Positions 54,758 through 63,941 are shown, numbered from the stretch's first letter. The stretch: 64,000 bases of DNA from CAHJXG01 sp964235485 (GCA_964235485.1 CAXSAZ010000011.1:52481-116480), one strand, 5' to 3'. Numbers and translations: made by a program. Notes: generated from the letters alone by a model not told the origin.

Positions 54758-55618
54758 GTGATTCGGCCGTCGATTCCCATGCGCCAGGCCTTGGCTCGGC
54801 TGGTCCTGCCGTTGCTGGTGATGGCCGGCTTTGCCCTGCTGCTGCTCGGCCGGGCCGATGCGCTGCTGGCGGAGCGGGCGCGCATGGCGCTGGCGGACGC
54901 CGTGGCGCCGGTCTTCGCCGTCGCGGGGATGCCGTTGGCCGGGGCGCGTGCCGTTCTGGAGGAGCTGCGGGATTTGCGATCCCTTCGCTCCGACAATGCC
55001 CGCCTGCGGGCGGAGAACGAGCAACTGCTCCGGTGGCAGGCCGCGGCGGTGGCGCTTGATGCCGAGAACGCCATGCTCAAGGAAACGCTTCGCTGGACGC
55101 CTGATCCCGCGGCCTCCTACGTGACCGCGCGCGTCGTCGCCGATGCCGGCGGCGTTTACGCCCGCGCGGTGCTGCTGCCCATCGGGCGCAGCCATGGCGT
55201 CGCCAAGGGCCAGGTTGCCTTGGACGGGCAGGGGCTGGTGGGGCGGGTCACCGAGTTGGGCGCGCGCAGCGCCCGCGTGCTGCTGGTGACCGACCTGAAC
55301 AGCCGCATCCCCGTGGCCCTGGAGGGCAGCCGCGGACGCGCCATCCTGATGGGCACCAACGGTCCGCGCCCGCGCCTCGCGCATTGGCCGGACGACGCGC
55401 CCCCGGTTGAAGGCGAGCGCGTCGTGACCTCGGCGGAGGCCAACGCCTTCCCCGCCGGGCTGCCGCTCGGCACCGTGCGCTACCACGCCGGCGTGCCGGA
55501 GGTGGAGCTTGCGGCGCGGCTCGACCGCCTCGATGCCGTTCGGCTGTTCGACTACGGGCCGCGCGGCGTGCCGCCCCCGGAGACGAGCCCCCGCTTGGCC
55601 GAGCGGCGGGGCAGGTAG
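54758..55618 (+). CDS. mreC: Rod-shape-determining protein MreC
   Basis: 286 residues. A single N-terminal membrane helix (LVLPLLVMAGFALLLLGRAD) is followed by a coiled coil (LRSDNARLRAENEQLLRW at about 80-100) and two beta-barrel domains, with VALDGQGLVGRVTELGARSA in the conserved core. MreC links MreB and PBP2 in the periplasm. The GTG at 54758 after a TTGGAGG site is preferred; a GTG at 54737 is an alternative start. Confidence 0.93.
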   Translation: MIRPSIPMRQALARLVLPLLVMAGFALLLLGRADALLAERARMALADAVAPVFAVAGMPLAGARAVLEELRDLRSLRSDNARLRAENEQLLRWQAAAVALDAENAMLKETLRWTPDPAASYVTARVVADAGGVYARAVLLPIGRSHGVAKGQVALDGQGLVGRVTELGARSARVLLVTDLNSRIPVALEGSRGRAILMGTNGPRPRLAHWPDDAPPVEGERVVTSAEANAFPAGLPLGTVRYHAGVPEVELAARLDRLDAVRLFDYGPRGVPPPETSPRLAERRGR

Positions 55619-55621
55619 CTC

Positions 55622-56173
55622 TTGGCCTCGTTGCGCACGCCCGGGGTCCGGCCGCAGCCGACGTTGCGGCGCCGGCTCGATGCCGCGTCCCGCCGGCTGT
55701 TCCCGGCCGTTGGCACGGCGATGCTCCTGTTGCTGGCCGCAGCGCCGCTTGGCCTGCCCGGCCAAGCGCAGGCGCAGCCCGCCGTGGCGCTCGCCTGCGT
55801 GTTCTTCTGGTCCTTGGCCCGGCCGGCCGGCATGACGCCCCCGGTTGTCTTCCTGTTGGGCCTGCTTGCGGATTTGCTCGGCCTGACCCCGCCGGGCGTT
55901 TCGGTGCTGATCCTGCTGGCGGCGCACGGGCTGGCGGCGGCCTGGCGGCGGGTGCTGGTCCAGCAGGGGTTCCTGGCGGTTTGGCTCGTGTTCGCCGCCG
56001 TGGCGGCAGGGGCGGCTGCCTTGGAGTGGGCGATGATCGGCCTGCTGAGCGTCCGGTTGCTGCCGGCCCATGACGCGCTCCTGCAGTTTGGGCTGACGGC
56101 CGGGCTTTACCCGGCGCTTGCGGCCTTGTTCACCCAGGCCCATCGCGGCCTCCTCGATCCGGATCGGGCGTGA
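55622..56173 (+). CDS. mreD: Rod-shape-determining protein MreD
   Basis: 183 residues with five to six hydrophobic helices. MreD proteins are poorly conserved; the segment PPVVFLLGLLADLLGLTPPG (with the Leu-Ala-Asp motif) and its place between mreC and mrdA support the call. The start is a TTG at 55622, only 3 bases after mreC. A Pro/Arg-rich N-terminal 25 residues suggests the real start could be further in. Confidence 0.88.
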   Translation: MASLRTPGVRPQPTLRRRLDAASRRLFPAVGTAMLLLLAAAPLGLPGQAQAQPAVALACVFFWSLARPAGMTPPVVFLLGLLADLLGLTPPGVSVLILLAAHGLAAAWRRVLVQQGFLAVWLVFAAVAAGAAALEWAMIGLLSVRLLPAHDALLQFGLTAGLYPALAALFTQAHRGLLDPDRA

Positions 56174-56174
56174 G

Positions 56175-58055
56175 ATGGCCCGAAAGGAGGGCGAGGCAAA
56201 GGGAGCAGACGCGAAGGATGGGGGCGTGTTCACCCGGCGCGCCCTGCTTCTCGGCGCCGGGCAGCTCGGCATCTTCGGCGCGCTGGCGGCGAAGCTGTAC
56301 CGGACCCAGATCATCGAGGGCGAACGCTACGCCACGCTGTCCGACAACAACCGCATCAGCGAACGGCTGATCGCGCCGCCGCGCGGGCGCATCCTTGACC
56401 GGTCCGGCGTCCTGCTGGGCGGCAACCAGACCAACTGGCGCGCCCTGTTCACCCCTGGGCAGGCCGATGCCGGCGCGACGCTCGAAGCGTTCGCGCGGCT
56501 CGTGCCGCTCGCCGACGCCGAGCGTGCCCGCATCGAGCGCGAGCTGCGCACCCGCCGCCGCATCGTCCCGGTCACGTTGCGGGAGTTCCTGACCTGGGAG
56601 GAGATGGCGCGGATCGAGGTAAACGCCCCCGACCTGCCCGGCGTGGTCGTCGATGTCGGGACGACGCGCACCTACCCGAAGGGGCCGGCGCTCGCCCACG
56701 TCGTCGGCTACGTCGCGCCCCCGAACGACGAGGACGTGGCGGAGGAGCCGACGCTGGGGCTGCCGGGCCTGCGCGTCGGCCGGGCCGGCATGGAAAAGGC
56801 GCACGACGCCCGGCTCCGCGGCGTGCCCGGCGCCGTGCAGATGGAGGTGAACGCCGCGGGCCGCATCATCCGGGAGCTGGACCGGCAGGAGGGGATGCCC
56901 GGGGATGACCTGGAGCTGACCATCGACGCCGGCCTGCAAGCGTCGGTGCTGGGGCGCCTGGGCGACGAGAGCGCGTCCGCCGTGGTGCTGGACGCGCGCA
57001 ACGGGGAGGTGCTGGCGATGACCACCACCCCGTCCTTCGACCCCACGCTGTTCAACTCGGGCGTCAGCCAGGCGCAATGGGTGGAGTGGACGCGCAACCG
57101 GCGGACGCCGCTGATCAACAAGGCATCCGCCGGGCTGTACCCCCCGGGCAGCACGTTCAAGATGGTCGTCGCCATGGCCGGGCTGGAGGCCAACGTGATC
57201 GGCCCCAAGGACCGCATCACCTGCCCGGGCTTCTTCGACCTCGGCGACACACGCTTCCATTGCTGGAGCAAGCACGGCCACGGCGCGCTGGACATGCGGG
57301 GCGGGCTGAAGAATAGTTGCGACGTGTTCTTTTACGAGGTCGCCCGGCGCACCGGCATCGACCGCGTGGCGGCCATGGCCAACCGGTTCGGCATCGGCGT
57401 GGACCTGGAGATCGAGCTGCCCGGCGCGCGCCGGGGCCTGATGCCCACCCGCGCTTGGCGCCGGGCGCAAGGAAAAGCGTGGAACATCGGCGACACCATC
57501 AGTTGCGGCATCGGCCAGGGCTACATCCAGACGACGCCGCTGGCGCTTGCGACCTACGTGGCGCGGATCGCCAGCGGGCGCGCGTTGCAGCCGCATTTGA
57601 CCCGCAGGGTCGCCGGGGTGATGCAGCGGGGCGCGGCGCCGGACGACTGGCCCGTGCTCGACCTGCCGGAGCGCGGGCTGGGCTTGCTGCGCGAAGGCAT
57701 GTGGGCGGTGGTGAACGAGGGCGGCGGCACCGCGCCGGTTGCGCGGGTCAACCTGCCGGGCGTGCAGTTGGCGGGCAAGACCGGTTCCAGCCAGGTGCGC
57801 CGCGTGTCCCGCAGCCAGCGGGAGCAAGGGTTCAACTCGGCGAAGCTCGCCTGGGAGTTCCGGCCTCATGCCTTGTTCGTCTGCTATGCGCCCTACGACG
57901 CGCCGCGCTACGCCGTGGCGGTCGTGGTCGAGCACGGCAACGCCGGCGCGGCGGCGGCGGCGCCTCTTGGCCGGGACATCATGATCACGGCGCTGACCCG
58001 CGACCCCGCAGCCCAGCCGGCCCCGGCGCAGCGGGTGGCCGAGAGGCACCCGTGA
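56175..58055 (+). CDS. mrdA: Penicillin-binding protein 2 (peptidoglycan transpeptidase)
   Basis: 626 residues. One N-terminal membrane helix (about 22-42) precedes the pedestal/dimerisation domain and the transpeptidase domain. The catalytic motif S-x-x-K is S326-T-F-K (GLYPPGSTFKM), S-x-N equivalent is SCD in NSCDVFFYEV, and the K-T-G box is AGKTGSSQV. With RodA it elongates the cell wall. ATG at 56175, one base after the mreD stop. Confidence 0.96.
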   Translation: MARKEGEAKGADAKDGGVFTRRALLLGAGQLGIFGALAAKLYRTQIIEGERYATLSDNNRISERLIAPPRGRILDRSGVLLGGNQTNWRALFTPGQADAGATLEAFARLVPLADAERARIERELRTRRRIVPVTLREFLTWEEMARIEVNAPDLPGVVVDVGTTRTYPKGPALAHVVGYVAPPNDEDVAEEPTLGLPGLRVGRAGMEKAHDARLRGVPGAVQMEVNAAGRIIRELDRQEGMPGDDLELTIDAGLQASVLGRLGDESASAVVLDARNGEVLAMTTTPSFDPTLFNSGVSQAQWVEWTRNRRTPLINKASAGLYPPGSTFKMVVAMAGLEANVIGPKDRITCPGFFDLGDTRFHCWSKHGHGALDMRGGLKNSCDVFFYEVARRTGIDRVAAMANRFGIGVDLEIELPGARRGLMPTRAWRRAQGKAWNIGDTISCGIGQGYIQTTPLALATYVARIASGRALQPHLTRRVAGVMQRGAAPDDWPVLDLPERGLGLLREGMWAVVNEGGGTAPVARVNLPGVQLAGKTGSSQVRRVSRSQREQGFNSAKLAWEFRPHALFVCYAPYDAPRYAVAVVVEHGNAGAAAAAPLGRDIMITALTRDPAAQPAPAQRVAERHP

Positions 58056-58071
58056 TCGCGGGAGGCCGACC

Positions 58072-59220
58072 GTGATCGCGCAGCGCCGGCTGATCCGGGC
58101 GGAGCCGTCCTTTGGCGTCCTGGCCAAGCTGTGGCGGATCAACTGGGCGCTCGTGCTGCTGCTTTGCGCCTTGGCGGGGGTCGGCTACGTCGCGCTGTAC
58201 TCCGCCGCCGGCGGCGCGCCGGAGCCTTATGCGTCCCGCCACCTGCTGCGTTTCTGCGTCGGGCTGGTTTTGATGCTGGGCATCGGGCTGGTCGATATCC
58301 GTTGGATCGCGCGGCTGTCCTGGCCCGTGTATGCCCTGTCGGTCGGGCTGCTCGTCCTGGTGCTGCAGGTCGGCCACGTCGGCAAGGGGGCGCAGCGCTG
58401 GCTTGAGCTGGGTGGCCTGCAGGTGCAGCCGAGCGAGCTTGCCAAGATCGGGCTGGTCATGGCGCTGTCGGCGTGGTTCCGCCGGGCAAGCTGGGCGCAG
58501 ATGGGCAACCCCTTGTTCCTGCTGCTGCCGGCCTTGCTGGTTGCGCTGCCGGTCGGCCTGATCCTCAAGGAGCCCAACCTGGGCACCGCGGTCATCGTGG
58601 GGCTGGTCGGCGCGGCCATGTTCCTGGCGGCGGGCTTCCGCTGGTGGGCGGTCGCCCTGGCCCTGCTGCCGGCGCCGTTCGCCGCGCGCTTCGCGTTCGA
58701 CCACATGCACGACTACCAGCGCGCCCGGATCACCACCTTCCTCAACCCCGAAAGCGACCCCTTGGGCGCCGGCTACAACATCATCCAATCCAAGATCGCG
58801 ATGGGGTCCGGCGGCTTGTGGGGCAAAGGGTTCCTGCAGGGGACGCAAGGGCAGCTCGACTTCCTGCCGGAGAAGCAGACCGATTTCATCTTCACGACGC
58901 TGGCCGAGGAGTTCGGCCTAGTCGGCGGCCTCGCGGTGCTGGGGCTGCTAGCCTGCATCGTGTGCGCGGGCATGACGGTCGCGCTCCGTTGCCGGCATCG
59001 CTACGGGCGGCTGCTGGCGCTCGGCGTTTCGACCAACTTCTTCATGTATGCGTTCGTGAACCTCGCCATGGTGCTCGGCGCGATCCCGGTGGGGGGCGTG
59101 CCGCTGCCGCTGGTCTCGCATGGCGGGTCGGCCATGCTGATGGCGATGTTCGGCTTCGGCCTGCTGATGTCCGTGCACGTCCACCGCGACGTGGAGTTCG
59201 CGGAAAAGCGGGGCGGCTGA
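58072..59220 (+). CDS. mrdB: Rod-shape-determining peptidoglycan glycosyltransferase RodA
   Basis: 382 residues, SEDS family, ten helices. The conserved glycosyltransferase segment QRWLELGGLQVQPSELAKI, LKEPNLGTAVIVGLVG, and GKGFLQGTQGQLDFLPEKQT with DFIFTTLAEEFGLVG are present. PLVSHGGSAMLMAMFGFGLL is near the end. It polymerises lipid II together with PBP2. The start is a GTG at 58072. Confidence 0.96.
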   Translation: MIAQRRLIRAEPSFGVLAKLWRINWALVLLLCALAGVGYVALYSAAGGAPEPYASRHLLRFCVGLVLMLGIGLVDIRWIARLSWPVYALSVGLLVLVLQVGHVGKGAQRWLELGGLQVQPSELAKIGLVMALSAWFRRASWAQMGNPLFLLLPALLVALPVGLILKEPNLGTAVIVGLVGAAMFLAAGFRWWAVALALLPAPFAARFAFDHMHDYQRARITTFLNPESDPLGAGYNIIQSKIAMGSGGLWGKGFLQGTQGQLDFLPEKQTDFIFTTLAEEFGLVGGLAVLGLLACIVCAGMTVALRCRHRYGRLLALGVSTNFFMYAFVNLAMVLGAIPVGGVPLPLVSHGGSAMLMAMFGFGLLMSVHVHRDVEFAEKRGG

Positions 59221-59231
59221 CCTTGCGCCGG

Positions 59232-59687
59232 TTATGGACCGCCGGGCCGGGCTGCCGAGCCGGCCGCAGAGGGCAGGCGTGCCGCGTCCTCGCCGGGCGG
59301 CTCCAGGGTTTTGGAGGCCGCGATGAGCGCCGACGCTTGTTCGATGGACCGCACCACGGCTTCTCCCGCCTTGCGGATGGCGGGGTCGGTGCTGGCGACC
59401 AGGCGGTCCGAAAGGATCAGCGCCGGGGAAAGCGCGCCGCGCAGGTCGTGCCGGAGGTTGGAAACGTCTGCTTCGATGGCGTTGATGCGGGCCTGCGCGG
59501 CACCCTGGCCCGGCACCGTGACCGCCGCCGGCATCAGGCCGTACAGAACCAGGCCCACGCAAGCCGATGCACCCAGCGCCGCGAGGAGAAACGGCGCGCC
59601 CACGCCCATCAGCGCCAGCACCACGCCCGACGCGCCGAAGGCCGAGGCGGCACCGACCGATGGGATGAGCACGCGGGGCGGGATCAT
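59232..59687 (-). CDS. Small membrane protein with orphan histidine-kinase-like phospho-acceptor helix
   Basis: 151 residues. Two hydrophobic helices occupy about 10-55 (VVLALMGVGAPFLLAALGAS and CVGLVLYGLM). After a linker comes a helical region with an H-box-like motif N-L-R-H80-D-L-R-G-A-L-S-P (about 76-96) and a second helix (about 103-125, KAGEAVVRSIEQASALI), the two-helix DHp layout of histidine kinases. No ATP-binding (HATPase) domain follows; the tail is Ala/Pro/Gly-rich. It might act as a phosphotransfer or dimerisation module, or only resemble one. It is divergent from rpmH and convergent with mrdB. Confidence 0.7.
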   Translation of the reverse strand: MIPPRVLIPSVGAASAFGASGVVLALMGVGAPFLLAALGASACVGLVLYGLMPAAVTVPGQGAAQARINAIEADVSNLRHDLRGALSPALILSDRLVASTDPAIRKAGEAVVRSIEQASALIAASKTLEPPGEDAARLPSAAGSAARPGGP

Positions 59688-59744
59688 TGCGCTGTATGGA
59701 CATTAATCGCGTCCCCGTTCAAGGGCTGCGCACCCGGGCTTGGA

Positions 59745-59773
59745 TTGACTTGGCCCGGGGCGACCAATTATAA
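59745..59773 (+). promoter_or_regulatory. Sigma-70-type promoter for rpmH-rnpA
   Basis: TTGACT (59745-59750) and TTATAA (59768-59773) are separated by the optimal 17 bases, about 115 bases before the rpmH start. The near-consensus match suits a strongly expressed ribosomal-protein operon. Confidence 0.65.
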
Positions 59774-59886
59774 GCCGCTTCTGCCATCGAATCGCCGGGC
59801 CAGGCTGCCCGCACTGCTTGTTGTCCGGTTGCCGAGCGGCGCATCCGCCTTGGCTCGCAGCCGCACCACCGAAACCGGAGTTCACC

Positions 59887-60021
59887 GTGAAGCGCACGTA
59901 TCAACCATCCAAGCTGGTCCGCAAGCGCCGTCACGGCTTCCGTGCCCGTATGTCCACCGTGGGTGGGCGCAAGGTCCTGGCGAACCGCCGCGCCAAGGGC
60001 CGCAAGCGCCTGTCAGCCTGA
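59887..60021 (+). CDS. rpmH: 50S ribosomal protein L34
   Basis: 44 residues, the standard length. KRTYQPSKLVRKRRHGFRAR and VLANRRAKGRKRLSA are the invariant family blocks. It is a component of the large ribosomal subunit. The start is a GTG at 59887. It leads the rpmH-rnpA-yidD-yidC-engB-argB run. Confidence 0.97.
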   Translation: MKRTYQPSKLVRKRRHGFRARMSTVGGRKVLANRRAKGRKRLSA

Positions 60022-60037
60022 CGCGGCCGATGCGGCG

Positions 60038-60391
60038 ATGCCGCCAGACCCCGTCAGGCCGCCGGAGCGGCTGAAGCGCCGGGCCGAGTTCCTGCGGGTC
60101 GCTGGCAAAGGGCGCCGGGCGTCGGTGCATGGTTTGGCGCTTCAGGCGTTGCCCCGCGGGGATGACGGGCCGGCGCGGTTCGGTTTCACCGTCACCAAAA
60201 AGGTCGGCAACGCCGTTGTCCGCAACCGGACCAAGCGGCGCCTGCGGGAAGCAGCCCGTTTGCTCGCGCGTGAAATCCCGTTCCACGGCGTAGATCTTGT
60301 GCTGGTCGGACGCGACGCAACGCGGACCCGGCCGTTCGCCCTGTTGCTGGACGACCTGCGGCGGGCGCTTGGCAAGGCGGGAGTGTCTTGA
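60038..60391 (+). CDS. rnpA: Ribonuclease P protein component
   Basis: 117 residues. The RNR motif is AVVRNRTKRRLREAARL, and the N-terminal LKRRAEFLRVAGKGRR and FGFTVTKKVGNA are conserved. It assists the RNA subunit in tRNA 5' maturation. The ATG at 60038 gives the normal N-terminus. Its stop overlaps the yidD TTG start (TTGA). Confidence 0.94.
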   Translation: MPPDPVRPPERLKRRAEFLRVAGKGRRASVHGLALQALPRGDDGPARFGFTVTKKVGNAVVRNRTKRRLREAARLLAREIPFHGVDLVLVGRDATRTRPFALLLDDLRRALGKAGVS

Positions 60392-60621
60392 TCGCGCAGG
60401 CATTGGTTGGCTGCATCCGGGTTTACCAATGGACGCTGCGCCCGTTCATCGGCGCCCATTGCCGCTTCGAGCCGACGTGCAGCGCCTATGGCATCGAGGC
60501 CTTGCAGCGCCACGGCGCGGCGGCAGGCGCCCTCATGGCCGCGCGGCGGGTGCTGCGCTGCAATCCCTGGTGCGATGGCGGCATCGACCCGGTGCCCTCC
60601 TGCCCCTGCTTTGGAAAGTAA
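60388..60621 (+). CDS. yidD: Membrane protein insertion efficiency factor YidD
   Basis: 77 residues. The amphipathic opening ALVGCIRVYQWTLRPFIGAH is followed by the conserved CRFEPTCSAYGIEALQRHG and RCNPWCDGGIDPVP. It aids YidC-dependent insertion. The TTG start at 60388 overlaps the rnpA stop. Length and cysteine pattern fit the family. Confidence 0.94.
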   Translation: MIAQALVGCIRVYQWTLRPFIGAHCRFEPTCSAYGIEALQRHGAAAGALMAARRVLRCNPWCDGGIDPVPSCPCFGK

Positions 60622-60631
60622 CGGCCCTCCC

Positions 60632-62359
60632 ATGGACCAAAAACGCCTTTTCCTCGCGATTGCGATCTCGATCGCGATCCTGCTGGGCTTTCAACTGCTG
60701 CTGCCGAAACCTCCCCCACGGGTCCAACAAGCCACGCAGTCCACGCCGACCGAACTGGCGCCCCGTCCCACCGGGGACGTCGCCGCCCCTGGAACGCAGC
60801 CCACGCCCGTTCCGCCGCCGCGCGACGTGCCGCGTTTGAAGATTTCGGCGCCCCGCGTCCAGGGCAGCATCAACCTGCTCGGCGCCCGGCTGGACGATTT
60901 GGTGCTGCGCGACTACCGCGAGCAGGTTGACCCGGACTCGCCCTTGGTCCGCCTGCTGGAGCCGCGCGCCGACCCGCAGCCCTACTACGTGCAGTTCGGC
61001 TGGACGGCGGACAGCCCGGACGCGAAGGTCCCGGGCCTCGACGCCCTGTGGACCGCGTCCGCGCCCGAGCTGACGGTGGCCACCCCGGTAACATTGTCCT
61101 GGGACAACGGCGCCGGGCAGGTGTTCGAGATCGTCCTGTCGGTCGATGCCGACTACCTGTTCACCGCGGAGCAGCGCGTGCGCAACACCGGGGCTGCCGC
61201 AATCAGCGTGCATCCCTGGTCCCGCATCCGCCGCGATTACACGCCGACGACGGCGGGCTACTATATCCTGCACGAGGGCCTGCTGGGCGTGCTGGGCGGA
61301 CGTTTGCAGGAACAAACCTATGACAAGGTGAAAAGCGAGAGCAACAAGACGCGCGGCCCTTCGCTCGATGCCACCACCACGGGCGGCTGGGCCGGGATCA
61401 CCGACAAGTACTGGCTCACCGCGCTCATCCCCGACCAAGCCGTGCCGGTCATCGCGAGCTTCCGCCACCTGACGGAGAACGGCGACCGGTACCAGATGGA
61501 TTTCGTGTCGAAAGACCCGCTGGCTGTCGGACCCGGCGCCACGGTCAGCAGCACGACGCGCTTGTTTGCCGGGGCCAAGGTGGTGCAGCTCCTGGACCGC
61601 TACGAAGGCGAGCTGGGCATACCGAACTTCGACAAGGCGATTGACTTCGGCTGGTTTTATTTCCTGACCAAGCCGATCTTCTATGCGCTGGACTGGCTTT
61701 ACCGACAGACCGGCAACTTCGGCGTGGCAATCCTGATCTTCACGGTGTTCGCCAAGGCCTTGTTCTTCCCGCTGGCCAACAAGTCCTACAAGTCGATGAG
61801 CAAGATGAAGCTGCTCGGCCCGAAGATGCAGGAGATCCGTGAGCGCCTGAAGGATGATCCTGCCAAGATGCAGGGCGAGATCATGGGCTTGTACAAATCG
61901 GAGAAGGTCAACCCGGCCAGCGGCTGCCTGCCGATGCTGGTGCAGATCCCGGTCTTCTTCTCGCTTTACAAGGTGATCTTCGTCACCATCGAGATGCGGC
62001 ACGCGCCGTTCTTCGGCTGGATCCATGACCTGTCGGCGGTTGATCCGACCAACGTGTTCAACCTGTTCGGCCTGCTCCCGTTCGATCCCGCCGTTTATTC
62101 GCACCTGCTGCACATGGGCGCTTGGCCGCTCATCATGGGCGTTACCATGTTCCTGCAGCAGAAGCTCAACCCGCCGCCGCCCGACCCGGTGCAGGCCAAG
62201 CTCTTCCAGTACATGCCGATCATCTTTACCTTCATGCTGGCGAGCTTCCCGGCCGGGCTGGTGATTTACTGGAGTTGGAACAATCTTCTCACGATTGCAC
62301 AGCAATGGATGATCATGCGCCAGACCCGGCTCACGGTCCCGCGGATGGCCCAGTCCTAG
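60632..62359 (+). CDS. yidC: Membrane protein insertase YidC
   Basis: 575 residues. The N-terminal anchor (FLAIAISIAILLGFQLLLPK) is followed by a Pro/Thr-rich linker, the large periplasmic P1 domain (about 75-345) and the conserved five-helix core (about 350-560) with the hydrophilic-groove Arg in KSYKSMSKMKLLGPKMQ-adjacent sequence and NPASGCLPMLVQIPVFFSLY. It inserts small inner-membrane proteins with or without Sec. Start ATG at 60632, eleven bases after yidD. Confidence 0.97.
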   Translation: MDQKRLFLAIAISIAILLGFQLLLPKPPPRVQQATQSTPTELAPRPTGDVAAPGTQPTPVPPPRDVPRLKISAPRVQGSINLLGARLDDLVLRDYREQVDPDSPLVRLLEPRADPQPYYVQFGWTADSPDAKVPGLDALWTASAPELTVATPVTLSWDNGAGQVFEIVLSVDADYLFTAEQRVRNTGAAAISVHPWSRIRRDYTPTTAGYYILHEGLLGVLGGRLQEQTYDKVKSESNKTRGPSLDATTTGGWAGITDKYWLTALIPDQAVPVIASFRHLTENGDRYQMDFVSKDPLAVGPGATVSSTTRLFAGAKVVQLLDRYEGELGIPNFDKAIDFGWFYFLTKPIFYALDWLYRQTGNFGVAILIFTVFAKALFFPLANKSYKSMSKMKLLGPKMQEIRERLKDDPAKMQGEIMGLYKSEKVNPASGCLPMLVQIPVFFSLYKVIFVTIEMRHAPFFGWIHDLSAVDPTNVFNLFGLLPFDPAVYSHLLHMGAWPLIMGVTMFLQQKLNPPPPDPVQAKLFQYMPIIFTFMLASFPAGLVIYWSWNNLLTIAQQWMIMRQTRLTVPRMAQS

Positions 62360-63006
62360 CCGGCGGGCCGCCCGCGCCCGGCCCGGAGCAGATCGAGGCC
62401 GGGCGGCTGCTGTTCGCCGCCGAGTGCCGGTTCTTCTACGCCGCGCAACGCTTGGACCAATTGCCCGAGCCTGGCCTGCCGGAGGTCGCGTTTGCCGGGC
62501 GGTCCAACGTCGGGAAATCGACGCTGGTGAACGCTTTGACCGGGCGTAAGTCGCTGGCGCGGGCTTCCAACACCCCAGGGCGCACCCGGCAGCTCAACTT
62601 CTTCGACCTCGGCGGCCGGCTGACGCTGGTGGACATGCCGGGCTATGGCTATGCGCAGGCGGCGAAGGAGGTCAAGGAGGACTGGCAGGGCTTGATGTTC
62701 CAGTATCTCCGCGGCCGGCCCACCCTGCGCCGGGTCGTCCTGCTGCTGGACAGCCGAATCGAGATCAAGGCGTCGGACCGCGCCGTGATGGACCTGCTGG
62801 ACCGGGCGGCCGTGACCTACCAGCTTGTGCTCACCAAGGCCGACGGCGTGAAGCCCGGGCCGCTCGGCCGCAAGCAGGAGGAGGTGTCCGCCCTGATCCG
62901 GAAGCACCCGGCCGCCTACCCGGAGCTGTTCACCACCAGCGGCGAAAGCGGGCTGGGCATGGACGCGCTGCGGGCCGAGCTTGCGGGTCTCGGATTGCCG
63001 GCTTGA
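62305..63006 (+). CDS. engB: Ribosome biogenesis GTP-binding protein YihA/YsxC
   Basis: 233 residues. G1 is VAFAGRSNVGKSTLVN, G2 is the Thr in RASNTPGRTRQLNFF, G3 is VDMPGYGYAQ and G4 is VLTKADGV. It assists 50S subunit assembly. The best ATG (62305) lies 55 bases inside the end of yidC; about 30 Pro/Ala/Gly-rich residues precede the domain, so the true start could be further downstream, but no better codon was seen. Confidence 0.93.
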   Translation: MDDHAPDPAHGPADGPVLAGGPPAPGPEQIEAGRLLFAAECRFFYAAQRLDQLPEPGLPEVAFAGRSNVGKSTLVNALTGRKSLARASNTPGRTRQLNFFDLGGRLTLVDMPGYGYAQAAKEVKEDWQGLMFQYLRGRPTLRRVVLLLDSRIEIKASDRAVMDLLDRAAVTYQLVLTKADGVKPGPLGRKQEEVSALIRKHPAAYPELFTTSGESGLGMDALRAELAGLGLPA

Positions 63007-63038
63007 CCAAGGGCGCGCCGCCCCGGTAGGGAACCCGC

Positions 63039-63941
63039 ATGGCACTCACCCGCGAGCAACTGCAGGCCGCCGCCGACCGGGCGGATATCCTGGTGCAGGC
63101 ATTGCCATATTTGCGCCGCTACGCCGGCATCACGGTGGTGGTGAAGTACGGCGGCCATGCCATGGGCAATGACACCCTGGCCGCGCAGTTCGGCCGCGAC
63201 ATCGCGCTTCTCAAGCAGGTCGGCGTGAACCCGGTCGTGGTGCACGGCGGCGGGCCGCAGATCAACGCGATGCTGGAACGCTTGGCGATCCCGTCCAGCT
63301 TCGTGGACGGGCTGCGCATCACCGACGCTTCCATGGTGGAAGTCGTGGAGATGGTGCTGGCGGGCACGGTGAACAAGCACATCGCCGGGCTGATCAACAT
63401 CGCGGGCGCTTTGGCCGTGGGCATCTGCGGCAAGGATGGCGGCCTGATCCGCGCCCGCAAGCTGACCCGCACGGTGCGCGACCCCGGCAGCCATATCGAG
63501 CGCGCGCTGGACCTGGGCTTCGTGGGCGAGCCGGAAAGCGTGGATGTCCGGGTGATCCATGCGCTGACCGGCGCCGGGCTGATCCCGGTGATCGCGCCCG
63601 TCGCCATGGGCGAGGATGGCCAAACCTACAACATCAATGCCGACACGGTGGCCGGCGCCGTGGCCGGCGCGTTGGGCGCGCAGCGGCTGCTGATGCTGAC
63701 GGACGTGGCCGGCGTGCTGGACGCGGACCGCCAACTGATCCCTGAGATGACGGTGGCGGAGGTCGAGGCGGGCGTCGCGAGCGGCGTGATCTCGGGCGGC
63801 ATGATCCCCAAGGTCGAGAATTGCGTGCAGGCCGTCCGCAAGGGCGTGCGCGGCGCGGTGATCCTGGACGGCCGCGTGGGGCACGCCTGCCTGCTGGAAC
63901 TCTTTACCGAAGGCGGCATCGGCACCCTGATACGGGCGTAA
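63039..63941 (+). CDS. argB: Acetylglutamate kinase
   Basis: 300 residues. Typical blocks are TVVVKYGGHAMGNDTLAAQF, VNPVVVHGGGPQINAML, and GAVAGALGAQRLLMLTDVAG. The N-terminal helix (about 1-25) before the kinase fold is seen in arginine-sensitive, hexameric forms, so feedback inhibition by arginine is likely. It phosphorylates N-acetylglutamate in arginine synthesis. The last 59 bases of the window hold no recognised gene. Confidence 0.96.
   Translation: MALTREQLQAAADRADILVQALPYLRRYAGITVVVKYGGHAMGNDTLAAQFGRDIALLKQVGVNPVVVHGGGPQINAMLERLAIPSSFVDGLRITDASMVEVVEMVLAGTVNKHIAGLINIAGALAVGICGKDGGLIRARKLTRTVRDPGSHIERALDLGFVGEPESVDVRVIHALTGAGLIPVIAPVAMGEDGQTYNINADTVAGAVAGALGAQRLLMLTDVAGVLDADRQLIPEMTVAEVEAGVASGVISGGMIPKVENCVQAVRKGVRGAVILDGRVGHACLLELFTEGGIGTLIRA

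Noticed and set aside
59688..59886. Replication origin next to rpmH
   Set aside because: No cluster of DnaA boxes and no dnaA gene are visible; rpmH lies near an origin only in some bacteria.
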